From CAIWKO01 sp964469155 (GTDB taxonomy: Bacteria > Bacteroidota > Bacteroidia > Bacteroidales > CAIWKO01), in contig CAYXXU010000008.1 in the NCBI GenBank assembly GCA_964469155.1, positions 1-64,000 on the forward strand: a stretch of DNA of 64,000 nt, in the 5' to 3' direction. The notes beneath the pieces were generated by a model. It was not told the origin of the DNA. It saw nothing but the letters and a program-made list of their open reading frames with translations, and made no database searches. Positions within the stretch are counted from its first letter, which is position 1, and each line of letters opens with the position of its first letter. A program made the translations under genes and the position numbers. This document shows positions 9,777 to 17,810 of this stretch, piece after piece.

Positions 9777-10835
9777 ATGAAAATAAGCGTATTTGATAAA
9801 CAATGTTCCGAAGAAGATTATACTTACGGCAACGATTATTTTGAGAGTGATCTTGTCGTAAGTGGGCTATTGATAGCTGATCGTGTTACTGTGATCTCCG
9901 ACGACCCCCGCATCCATTGTATTTTTATTGAGGTGTCCGAATTGCCTGACAAAGATGTTATTGAATTGTTTAGAGGCATGTTTAAGTATAGCAAGAATTG
10001 CAGGAAGATAATAGAATATTATGACTCAATAATGCCATACATAAAAAAGCTGATGTATACCAAACAAAGAGACAAGGAAACTATGACTCAATATATTAAT
10101 TTTAAAAGTGATATCAGCAGTTTTAAAAAAGAAATAAGCCAATACCGCGATACCTTACTAAATGATTTATATCTGAAAGAAGTGTTGCCGTTTTACAAGG
10201 AAGGTAGTTTTGCGTCCCATCCCCTGAAAGGTATATCCGATCCGAATAAAGAAGACGTATTTATAAAACCCCTGGTCAATGCGCTGCTGGCGCATGATGA
10301 AATTATCGGCTTACATGAAGGAATGGATGATTATTATTACCATGAAATTGGTGATGAGCGCGTGGATGATTGCCATTTCATCAGGATTCCCTTATGGAAG
10401 TTACCTCTGATAAAGGATATGAATTATGCCCAATTTAAATTTACGCGCGATGATTTGGCACCGGCACTCTTATCTTTTAAAAAATGTCTGAACGAACTAT
10501 CTGCTGAGTTTCTCAAAATCCCGTTTACAGAAGAAAACTTACCCCGGTTTAAAGAGTTATGCACCGAAAAACTGATTCCGCTGATAGCTCCTGTTCAGCA
10601 AAAAATAGATGAAAGCCTGTATCTTTGTCAACAAAAGAACAAAAACCCTGAAAACACCGGGAGGGAATTAATATTGGGCATATCATCGGCCGATTTCATC
10701 TTAGAGACACTGGAATATAGTGATGTCATTTTACCCTATGTGGGCAGCGAAATTAAACAACAGGTCGGCAGATATTTTCCCCCGGAGTCGGGCAAGATTT
10801 TTTTATATATTCTGGCGGATAACCCTGAAAAATAA
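9777..10835 (+). CDS. Unknown paralog family, copy 1 (N-terminal subtype A)
   Basis: 352 aa, cytosolic, no signal peptide or membrane segment, mostly predicted helix. First of five tandem homologs. The C-terminal half carries the family blocks: FIRIPLWKLP (about residue 200), KFTRDDL, IDESLYLCQQKN, LGISSADF, and LPYVGSEIKQQ. The N-terminus (LLIADRVTV...LPDKDVIELF) is closer to copies 3 and 5 than to 2 and 4. It is the most diverged copy. I do not recognise the family and see no catalytic motif. Starts 113 bp after the start of the -7 box in the left direct repeat. A role in defence alongside the flanking restriction enzyme and ribonuclease is a hypothesis. Confidence 0.85.
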   Translation: MKISVFDKQCSEEDYTYGNDYFESDLVVSGLLIADRVTVISDDPRIHCIFIEVSELPDKDVIELFRGMFKYSKNCRKIIEYYDSIMPYIKKLMYTKQRDKETMTQYINFKSDISSFKKEISQYRDTLLNDLYLKEVLPFYKEGSFASHPLKGISDPNKEDVFIKPLVNALLAHDEIIGLHEGMDDYYYHEIGDERVDDCHFIRIPLWKLPLIKDMNYAQFKFTRDDLAPALLSFKKCLNELSAEFLKIPFTEENLPRFKELCTEKLIPLIAPVQQKIDESLYLCQQKNKNPENTGRELILGISSADFILETLEYSDVILPYVGSEIKQQVGRYFPPESGKIFLYILADNPEK

Positions 10836-10925
10836 ATTCTGGCTGGCGGCTCATGGTTATTTTTATTGTTATTGGCCGGATTGCCCTAAAGAGTAAAGGA
10901 ATGAAAGCAAAATAAATAGGACATA

Positions 10926-11993
10926 ATGATTTTAAATAGTTTTGATAGCCCGTATTCAAAATTCTATTACGATTATAATGAAGACGCCATTTATTATTAT
11001 CTTTTAATAGCCGACGCAATTCATATTTCGATAGATGCTTCATGGGCCGATGTGGTTTTAACCGATATGGATACCTGGAATGAAGAAAAGATTTTTGCAA
11101 CCTTTAAAAGTGTTAACAAGGATAGTGATGATATTCAAGTTGCAGAAGAATATTACAAGGAATTAACCTTATTGGTAAAAAAAGTACGAGCCTTAAAGCA
11201 GAAAAACAAAGTCGGGCTTGAAATAATTGCCCGGAATAAGAAATTTATAAACGAATGTAAAAGGAATCTTAAAGATTTTCGCGACGATATTTTTGAGTAC
11301 AATCATGTTGCGAAGCTTATGCCTTATATCAAAAATGGCACCTGGCAACTGTTTAAAATTGATTATGAGCAAAATGCAAATGAAGAAGACGGATTGATCC
11401 ATCACATTGTAAATGCATTTTGTGATCGCAAAAATACATTAACCCTTGACGTCAGGTGGGTTGAAATGTTAAGTTCCACCACCTTCCATTCACCCGGAAA
11501 CCAGGACTACAATTTTATTAAGATACCCTTATGGGATTTCCCTCCTTTTGGCGATATATCCTATGGTCAGATAAAATATACCCGCGATAATCTGCAACCG
11601 GGTCTTTTGCAGTTTAAATTGCAATTAAGTGAGCTGAAAGATCAACTTTCAACAATTACCTTTTCTGCCGAAAATTTTCTGCCGATAAAACAGCTATTCA
11701 ATGAACTTCTGTTTTGTCATATTGAACCGGTGCAAAAATTAATTAACGAAAGCCTTTATCTCAGCCAGATGAGAAACCAATTTAAAAAAAGCACCGGGTA
11801 CAAATTTTTTTTAGGGATAGCCTCAGCAGAAACACTGGTAAATTTATATGAAAAAACTGAAACCACACTGCCTTATGTAGCCAGTGAAATTAAATACCGT
11901 ATTGCAAAACAGCTTGATTTGAAATCAGCTTGTGTATTCATTTATCTGGAGAACCTTTCACCGGATAAAAAACACGAAAACACCCGTGATTAA
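10926..11993 (+). CDS. Unknown paralog family, copy 2 (N-terminal subtype B)
   Basis: 355 aa, cytosolic, mostly helical. The N-terminus carries LLIADAIHISIDASWADVVL followed by DTWNEEKI, shared with copy 4 (SWANLLLEDIDKWSNEKI) but not with copies 1, 3 and 5. Residues 95-130 (KKFINECKRNLKDFRDDI) look like a coiled helix. Family blocks in the C-terminal half: IPLWDFP (199-205), KYTRDNL (217-223), NESLYLSQ (274-281), LGIASAETL (296-304), PYVASEIK (316-323). The invariant Trp, Arg, Ser/Tyr and Glu-Ile-Lys residues are candidate interaction or active-site residues. Function unknown. Gaps to neighbours are 90 and 12 bp, so it probably shares a transcript with copy 3. Confidence 0.85.
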   Translation: MILNSFDSPYSKFYYDYNEDAIYYYLLIADAIHISIDASWADVVLTDMDTWNEEKIFATFKSVNKDSDDIQVAEEYYKELTLLVKKVRALKQKNKVGLEIIARNKKFINECKRNLKDFRDDIFEYNHVAKLMPYIKNGTWQLFKIDYEQNANEEDGLIHHIVNAFCDRKNTLTLDVRWVEMLSSTTFHSPGNQDYNFIKIPLWDFPPFGDISYGQIKYTRDNLQPGLLQFKLQLSELKDQLSTITFSAENFLPIKQLFNELLFCHIEPVQKLINESLYLSQMRNQFKKSTGYKFFLGIASAETLVNLYEKTETTLPYVASEIKYRIAKQLDLKSACVFIYLENLSPDKKHENTRD

Positions 11994-12005
11994 AACATCA
12001 ACCCC

Positions 12006-13049
12006 ATGAAAATTAATTTTTACAATAAGGACAAATCGGGGATAGATTTCAAATGTGAATTGTTAAGTTTTCATCCCAACATTCTGCTTGCCGATAGTGT
12101 AATGTACGATTCTGTGGCAGCCAACGACCTGATAAATTATTTGCTTTATGATGTGCTCGACGATGAAATGATTCTACGAATGGCCGCTGCTTATTTTAGA
12201 AACGATAAAGAATATCCCGGAAGATCTGATACTTTAGAAATGTTTGCTGCAAGATTAAAACAACTATCCAAAGTGAAACATAAAAGCAAAGAAGCGTTGG
12301 TTTTGATCGGAAAAACAAAAATGTTAGCCAAAGAATCAAAAAAATTACTTAAATCAGCTACTGAAGAACATCTTGCTAAAGAGAATCTGCTCGAATTGGT
12401 TCCATTTATAGAACCGGAAATTCTGAAATTAAAGGCAGTGAATTATTTTGAAAACGACGGGAAAGAGAATTATTATGTTAAACACATTATAAATGACATA
12501 ACCGACAAGGATAGTATTTTTTGTTTAGAACAGAATGTTGAAAAATTGTACAGGTTTTGCTCTTTGGATTCAAACGACATCAAATCATGCGATTTCATTA
12601 AGATACCCTTATGGAACCTCCCCATGATGGCTGATATTACTTATGACAAACTGAGACACTCAAGAGATAACCTGAGCACTGTTCTTTCCCCTTTTAAAAA
12701 GCAATGTAAAGAGCTGAGAGAACAACTGTCGGTGATCCCGTTTGCAAACGAAAATACGGATAGCCTTACCCAATTGTGCATCCAGCACCTCAACCACCAT
12801 ATTGCACCTGTTCAAAAAGCTATTGACGAAAGTTTATATTTAAGCCAGCAACGCAATAAATTCGCCGGTCAAATAGGTATGAAATTTTGCCTCGGAATTG
12901 CCTCAACCCATTTTCCGTTAGATTATTATGAGAAAAATCAAGTAATTGTTCCCTACGTAGTCAGCGAAATAAAACAACAACTCAGCCGTCAGACCGATAA
13001 AATTGCGACTTGCGTTTTCGCATACTACGAAATTCATACAGGAAATTAA
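12006..13049 (+). CDS. Unknown paralog family, copy 3 (N-terminal subtype A)
   Basis: 347 aa, cytosolic. Starts 12 bp after copy 2. The N-terminus (MKINFYNKDKS...HPNILLADSVMYD, then DVLDDEMIL) aligns with copy 5 (FPHLLLTEKVKYC, then EHLNDEMLI). A Lys-rich helix follows (residues 75-125). C-terminal blocks are IKIPLWNLP, LRHSRDNL, IDESLYLSQQRN, LGIASTHF and VPYVVSEIKQQ. KYTR is altered to RHSR here but the Arg is kept, which marks the Arg as the constrained position. Function unknown. Confidence 0.85.
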   Translation: MKINFYNKDKSGIDFKCELLSFHPNILLADSVMYDSVAANDLINYLLYDVLDDEMILRMAAAYFRNDKEYPGRSDTLEMFAARLKQLSKVKHKSKEALVLIGKTKMLAKESKKLLKSATEEHLAKENLLELVPFIEPEILKLKAVNYFENDGKENYYVKHIINDITDKDSIFCLEQNVEKLYRFCSLDSNDIKSCDFIKIPLWNLPMMADITYDKLRHSRDNLSTVLSPFKKQCKELREQLSVIPFANENTDSLTQLCIQHLNHHIAPVQKAIDESLYLSQQRNKFAGQIGMKFCLGIASTHFPLDYYEKNQVIVPYVVSEIKQQLSRQTDKIATCVFAYYEIHTGN

Positions 13050-13142
13050 AACCAGGTGTGATCCGGTTTTTTGTTTAGATTTTTTTTTTTGACATCAGGC
13101 AATAAAAATCTCATTTCGACGTTACGCAGAATTAAAAAACTG

Positions 13143-13150
13143 TAAATTTG
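13143..13150 (+). promoter_or_regulatory. Internal -7 box before paralog copy 4
   Basis: TAAATTTG is a perfect TAnnTTTG match in the 142-bp gap between copies 3 and 4, 42 nt before the ATG at 13192. The gap is the longest in the cluster, so copies 4-5 may form a separate transcript. Confidence 0.45.
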
Positions 13151-13191
13151 AGTCGCCCTACCCTATCGGCAGAACAAAATAATAAGGAGTT

Positions 13192-14247
13192 ATGAAAACC
13201 AGCTATTATTATAGTCCGACATCTGTGTTCAAAACAAACAAGCACAACGGTTTTATTCATGCCATGCTATTAATAAGCGAAAGCCTGATGTACAGTGTAG
13301 ATAAATCGTGGGCCAATTTGCTTTTGGAAGATATTGACAAGTGGTCGAACGAAAAAATATACGAAAAATTCAAAGTGGTTTTCAAAACAGATACCCGCAT
13401 AGGAGTAGTTTTGGATAAATATGATGCCATAGCAAGGGATGTAAAAATAATAAATACCGTAAAGCATAAAACCAAAGACATGCTGGCACGCATAGTGCAT
13501 CAGAAGACCATCATTAATTGTTTTAAGAAGGAACTGTTGATACACCGGGATGTATTGATTGAACACAATAGCATAAGGGAACTCATGCCATTTATTGACG
13601 AGGGGATATGGTTGCTGACTCTTATAGACTTTGAGAACAAAGCCAACCGGGAGGATGTGCTGATATCTGAAATTTCGGATACCCTTACCAGGCGTGAAAG
13701 TATTTTAGCTTTGGATAAATGCGTGGAGGAAATGTTCCATTATGCTATGTTCAATACTGCCGAAAATGCAGCCTGCGATTTTATTAAAATGCCACTGTGG
13801 AATTTCCCTTTGCTTGAAGAGTTGAATTATGCACATTTGAAATACACCCGCGAGGTTCTCCAATTGTCCCTGGCTCAGTTCAGTTCGGAATTAACAGATC
13901 TATCCGAAAGCCTGTTTCAATTGCCTTTTACCTTAGATAATCAGACACAAATAAAACATTTGTGCGAAAGCAAACTTTGGCAGCTTAGCCATCAGATTCA
14001 GCAGACCATCGACAATAGTATTTATATCAGCCAGATAAAAAATAAACTGGGTACCGAAACCGGGTTGAAAATTTGTTTGGGAATAGCTTCCGCCGAAACG
14101 CTGATCGGTTATTTTAAACTTACCGAAACTATTCTGCCTTATGTAGCCGATGAAATAAAACAGCGAACCGCCAGACATATTGATTTGAAAGCAAGTTATG
14201 TGTTCATTTATTTTGAGCTATATAAGGGCGGGCATCAGGCAGAATAA
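13192..14247 (+). CDS. Unknown paralog family, copy 4 (N-terminal subtype B)
   Basis: 351 aa, cytosolic. Shares the subtype B N-terminus with copy 2: a Tyr-rich start, LLISESLMYSVDKSWANLLL and DKWSNEKIYEKF. C-terminal blocks: IKMPLWNFP, KYTREVL, IDNSIYISQIKN (the usual E of ESLY is N here), LGIASAETL, LPYVADEIKQR. No catalytic motif recognised. It has its own candidate promoter and is followed after 22 bp by copy 5. Confidence 0.85.
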   Translation: MKTSYYYSPTSVFKTNKHNGFIHAMLLISESLMYSVDKSWANLLLEDIDKWSNEKIYEKFKVVFKTDTRIGVVLDKYDAIARDVKIINTVKHKTKDMLARIVHQKTIINCFKKELLIHRDVLIEHNSIRELMPFIDEGIWLLTLIDFENKANREDVLISEISDTLTRRESILALDKCVEEMFHYAMFNTAENAACDFIKMPLWNFPLLEELNYAHLKYTREVLQLSLAQFSSELTDLSESLFQLPFTLDNQTQIKHLCESKLWQLSHQIQQTIDNSIYISQIKNKLGTETGLKICLGIASAETLIGYFKLTETILPYVADEIKQRTARHIDLKASYVFIYFELYKGGHQAE

Positions 14248-14269
14248 GCATTTCAAAACAAATTCGATT

Positions 14270-15310
14270 ATGAAAATCTGTATTTACGGCAATACTCCTT
14301 CAGTTGATGAAACAATGCATGAAACATTGGGTTTGTTTCCACATTTACTTCTGACTGAAAAGGTAAAATACTGTTCAAAGACTTCAGGCGAATTGATCAT
14401 TTATCTTGATTTCGAGCACCTGAATGACGAAATGCTGATAAGTTCGGCTTTGCATTTTTTTGCAGGCAATATCGAAGTCACTGATCTTGCTAACCAATTG
14501 TTAAACTACCTTCCACAATATAAGCGATTTTCACTTCAAAAACATAAGGATCGCAATGCAGTTATTTTTATGGGGAGGTACAAATCGCGTATGAATGAAA
14601 TAAAGAACCTTGTTAAAAAGAACCAGATATTCAGGCTCGAACAATTAAAAATAACAGAACTCTTGCCTTTCGACAAGGATGATGTTTGGGAATTGATATT
14701 CCCTTCAATTAATAGTGATCCCGATCAGGAAGAAACAATTATACAGCAGATTGCAACCGCTCTGATCGACCGCGATTACATTCTGTCATTCGATATAATG
14801 GTTGAAGAATTATTTGGATTTACTTTGCCCGATGTAACAGAATTAAAAAATTTCGAATTTATCAAGATTCCGCTTTGGGATTTTCCTTGTTTCGAAGGGA
14901 TGAAATATCCACAAATGAAATATACCCGCGACGATCTCCAACCTGCCTTGTATTCTTTTAATGTTCAACTGGATAAACTGTCGAAGTTGTTGTTAGAAAT
15001 ACCTTTCTCAAATAAAACTGCGGGTAAGATAAAACAAATGTTAAATGAAACTATTGGTGAGCAATGGGAGCCGATTCAGAAAAAAATAAATGAAAGCTTA
15101 TATCTGATTCAGGCAAGAAATCAATTTTCTTCAGCCAGGGGATCGAAATTCTGCTTGGGTATAGCTTCCAATGAAACGCTGGTCGACTATTATGAAAGAG
15201 CTAAAATTATTGAACCCTATATAGCCAATGAAATAAAGCAGAGAGTCGGACGACATTGCGATTTAAAATCGTCCAATTTATTTTGCTATAATGAATTTCG
15301 CTCGTCTTAA
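14270..15310 (+). CDS. Unknown paralog family, copy 5 (N-terminal subtype A)
   Basis: 346 aa from the ATG at 14270. A longer frame opens at 14198 but would overlap copy 4 by 50 bp, and the family normally begins MKI followed by a short beta-like strand, so 14270 is preferred. The N-terminus resembles copy 3. C-terminal blocks: IKIPLWDFP, KYTRDDLQPAL, INESLYLIQARN, LGIASNETL, EPYIANEIKQR, then VGRHCDLKSS. Last of the five paralogs; 91 bp separate it from the NYN ribonuclease gene. Function unknown. Confidence 0.85.
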   Translation: MKICIYGNTPSVDETMHETLGLFPHLLLTEKVKYCSKTSGELIIYLDFEHLNDEMLISSALHFFAGNIEVTDLANQLLNYLPQYKRFSLQKHKDRNAVIFMGRYKSRMNEIKNLVKKNQIFRLEQLKITELLPFDKDDVWELIFPSINSDPDQEETIIQQIATALIDRDYILSFDIMVEELFGFTLPDVTELKNFEFIKIPLWDFPCFEGMKYPQMKYTRDDLQPALYSFNVQLDKLSKLLLEIPFSNKTAGKIKQMLNETIGEQWEPIQKKINESLYLIQARNQFSSARGSKFCLGIASNETLVDYYERAKIIEPYIANEIKQRVGRHCDLKSSNLFCYNEFRSS

Positions 15311-15401
15311 CCTGACAGGTAAAAAAAACATTTGAACCATTCTTATGTAAATTATGATCAAAATAAATTAAATTCGTGAAAAATTTTTTAACCTTAAAAT
15401 T

Positions 15402-16850
15402 ATGGCTACAATTACTAAATACGAGTATATAGAAATTGAAGACAGTCCTGAATTCAAATCTTTACGCGTAAAAACAATCAAAGGTTTTGTTAAAATGCTT
15501 CAGCATTATCAGGTCAAACTTATATTCCGCACCGAAAAGTGTGAAGCAGACAACAAACTGACCAGGGAGTTTATGTTTCTTGAAAATCAGATAATTTACC
15601 GGTTGAACAGCAACCTCTTTAAAACGGTTGAAGATTATGAAGATGCTGTGAACAGAGATTTTCCCGATGCAGAAAGCTTTTACGAAGCACAACAGGCAGG
15701 TATTGGAACGTACAAGGAATACCAGGATTGCAAAAATACAGGCATTGTTGATAAACAAGTTTATATAAAGGCTCAAAAACATGGTTTCATGGATGCTTTT
15801 GAAAAGTTCAAGACAAAATGTGCTGCTAATATGGGCGTTATCCCAAAAAACTTTGACCTGAATCAATATGATTCTCCGATAAAACTTTCTGAATATTCCG
15901 GTTCAAAAGGGTTTAAAGATTATGGGGATTTCGAGAAAGCATTTTTTCTGGGTTTTACGGATAAGATAACTTTCGACGATGCCAGGCAAAAGGGATTTAC
16001 CTATGCCGAAGACTACCTGAATGCAGTAAAAATGGGATTCGAACTGGTAAAAGAATATCAGGAAGCAAAACATTTAAACATTCAAAGTAAGTTCGAATAC
16101 AACCATTATATTCTTCTTAAAAATGCCGCACAAGGCAAGTACAGCTTTGATCAGATAATGATGATAAATGCCTTGAAGAAAATCGAAAATGGCAAAAAAC
16201 TTTCACTAAAAAAACTATTAGAACTTCTGCAACAAACCGAAGATGAAGTCAAATTCAAAACCGGTGATAATGGGTCACATAGTTTACCAGAGTGGTATCT
16301 TAAAAAGATGAATAACGAAGACGACATTCGTACTTTCTTCACTCAGGAGCCTATGGTAAAACAATATGGAATATTTGATCCGGATGGTGAGTATTTTGAG
16401 ATATGGAAGATTTCAAACCAGAAAATTTATGTGGATGGAAACAACGTCGCTTTCACAAACTGCCGCAAAAGAGAAAATCCGAAAGGTGATGATAAGCCCC
16501 AATGCAACAATATAAAAATAGTTGTTGATGAATTGATCAAGCAACGATTTGAAGAAATAATTGTTATTGGTGATCCGGGGCTTAAAAGAAGATCATCCGA
16601 CGTTGCTATATTAACAAGGATGATAAACGATAAGCAGATCATCTATCATGAGGCTCCTTCACTAACCGAAGCAGATGAGTTTTTTATTAAAAAAGCTAAG
16701 GCGGACAAATGTTATATTGTTAGTAATGATACATTCAGGGATTGGAAAGTGAAAGATCCCTGGATTGCTGAAAACATCGACAGGATTCGAATACCCTTTA
16801 TGATAGACGGAAACAAAGCAACTCTTTCGGGTATTGAAAAGTTGATTTGA
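15402..16850 (+). CDS. NYN-domain (Zc3h12a-like/PIN-fold) ribonuclease with N-terminal Y..A...G repeats
   Basis: 482 aa, cytosolic. Residues 341-470 form a NYN domain: YVDGNNVAF (D345, N347-N348), VIGDPG (D391), TEADEFF (423-427) and IVSNDTFRDW (D443, D447). These acidic residues match the metal site of Zc3h12a-type PIN-fold RNases, so it should cleave RNA. Residues about 78-240 contain degenerate repeats of the form YxxAxxxGF (FYEAQQAGI, VYIKAQKHGF, TFDDARQKGF, DYLNAVKMGF), a presumed binding or sensing region. It follows the five paralogs on the same strand and ends before the right direct repeat, so it belongs to the same island. Likely effector of the cluster; the target RNA is unknown. 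Confidence 0.8.
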   Translation: MATITKYEYIEIEDSPEFKSLRVKTIKGFVKMLQHYQVKLIFRTEKCEADNKLTREFMFLENQIIYRLNSNLFKTVEDYEDAVNRDFPDAESFYEAQQAGIGTYKEYQDCKNTGIVDKQVYIKAQKHGFMDAFEKFKTKCAANMGVIPKNFDLNQYDSPIKLSEYSGSKGFKDYGDFEKAFFLGFTDKITFDDARQKGFTYAEDYLNAVKMGFELVKEYQEAKHLNIQSKFEYNHYILLKNAAQGKYSFDQIMMINALKKIENGKKLSLKKLLELLQQTEDEVKFKTGDNGSHSLPEWYLKKMNNEDDIRTFFTQEPMVKQYGIFDPDGEYFEIWKISNQKIYVDGNNVAFTNCRKRENPKGDDKPQCNNIKIVVDELIKQRFEEIIVIGDPGLKRRSSDVAILTRMINDKQIIYHEAPSLTEADEFFIKKAKADKCYIVSNDTFRDWKVKDPWIAENIDRIRIPFMIDGNKATLSGIEKLI

Positions 16851-17021
16851 GTTGAAAAAGGTTTGATGGCAATTTGTTGAAAAAATTACATGCATGCCTT
16901 TATTTATCGTCAATGTGATAAATTCCTATATAAATTGGGGGTTCTCATCATAGCCTTTTTTATTCAAACCAAAATCGGGAATGCGTCTAACCACAACAAT
17001 GCTATGTCGGTCGAGTTCCCA

Positions 17022-17116
17022 CTTTCACAAATTTTATATCTTTGCCATAGTAAAAAAAGCCATCAGCCACAAAAGCCTAAAAGTCTAATAGTCTAAAGCC
17101 TAAACCCCTAAAAAAA
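17022..17116 (+). repeat. Right copy of 95-bp direct repeat (promoter and leader of the flavoprotein gene)
   Basis: Pairs with 9642-9736 (93 of 95 identical). It ends on the A of the flavoprotein ATG. As it contains a functional-looking promoter and leader, this copy is probably the ancestral one and the left copy the duplicate created when the island was gained. Confidence 0.95.
17037..17044 (+). promoter_or_regulatory. -7 box of the flavoprotein gene
   Basis: TATCTTTG, a perfect TAnnTTTG match, 72 nt before the ATG at 17116. Duplicated at 9657-9664. Confidence 0.5.
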
Positions 17117-17751
17117 TGAAAGTAATAGCCATCAACGGAAGTCCCAAAAAAGAAGGAAACACATATCATGCACTCAGCATCATAGGGAAAGAACTCATGG
17201 CCGAAGGGTTAGCATTCGAAATATTGCACATAGGGCATAAACCCATTCATGGTTGCACTGCCTGTGGCCAATGCGCCATCAACAAAGATGAAAAGTGCAG
17301 CCAAACCAACGACATCGTGAACGAAAGCATACAATTGCTTAAAAATGCTGATGGTTTTGTCATCGGTTCCCCTGTGTATTATTCGGGTATAGCCGGCACC
17401 ATGAAATGCTTTCTCGACCGTGTGTTTTATGTTTCAGGAGCCAACGGCAACCTGTTCCGCCATAAAGTTGCTGCTGCCATAACCGCAGTGCGCCGCACCG
17501 GAGGCTCATCCACTTTCGATCAGTTGAATCATTATCTGACCTACGGTGAATTGATAATGGCAACAGCCAATTACTGGAATGTGGTACACGGACGAACCCC
17601 CGGAGAAGTGCTTCAGGATGCGGAAGGCATACAAACCATGCGTTTGTTGGGCAAGAACATGGCATGGATATTAAAAATGAAAGAATCTACAAAAGATACC
17701 ATTTCTCCACCTGAAAAGGAAAAGAAAGAAATTACGAGTTTTATCAGGTAA
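17116..17751 (+). CDS. NADPH-dependent FMN reductase / iron-sulfur flavoprotein-like protein
   Basis: 211 aa with a flavodoxin-like fold. The start INGSPKKEGNT is the FMN-phosphate loop, and GCTACGQC followed by KC within 10 residues is the Cys cluster found in iron-sulfur flavoproteins and many NADPH-dependent FMN reductases of anaerobes. FVIGSPVYYSGIAGTMKCF (around residues 81-99) is the second flavin-contact region. Likely cytosolic, transferring electrons to quinones or small acceptors; the substrate is unknown. Its promoter region is duplicated upstream of the paralog island. Confidence 0.85.
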   Translation: MKVIAINGSPKKEGNTYHALSIIGKELMAEGLAFEILHIGHKPIHGCTACGQCAINKDEKCSQTNDIVNESIQLLKNADGFVIGSPVYYSGIAGTMKCFLDRVFYVSGANGNLFRHKVAAAITAVRRTGGSSTFDQLNHYLTYGELIMATANYWNVVHGRTPGEVLQDAEGIQTMRLLGKNMAWILKMKESTKDTISPPEKEKKEITSFIR

Positions 17752-17771
17752 AAGGTATGATAACTGCCGGT

Positions 17772-17801
17772 TTTGCATAGTGAATTTTTTTATTATCTTT
17801 G
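17772..17801 (+). promoter_or_regulatory. Promoter of the secreted phosphoesterase gene
   Basis: TTTG (17772-17775), 18-nt spacer, TATCTTTG (17794-17801). The first ATG of the gene (17811) lies only 9 nt after the -7 box, so the transcript would be leaderless or nearly so if this start is right. Confidence 0.55.
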
Positions 17802-17810
17802 TTCTGACAA

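Noticed and set aside
14198..14269. Upstream extension of paralog copy 5
   Set aside because: It would overlap copy 4 out of frame and adds residues not seen in the other paralogs.
16890..17096. 68-codon plus-strand frame
   Set aside because: Runs through the direct repeat and flavoprotein promoter; no coding features.
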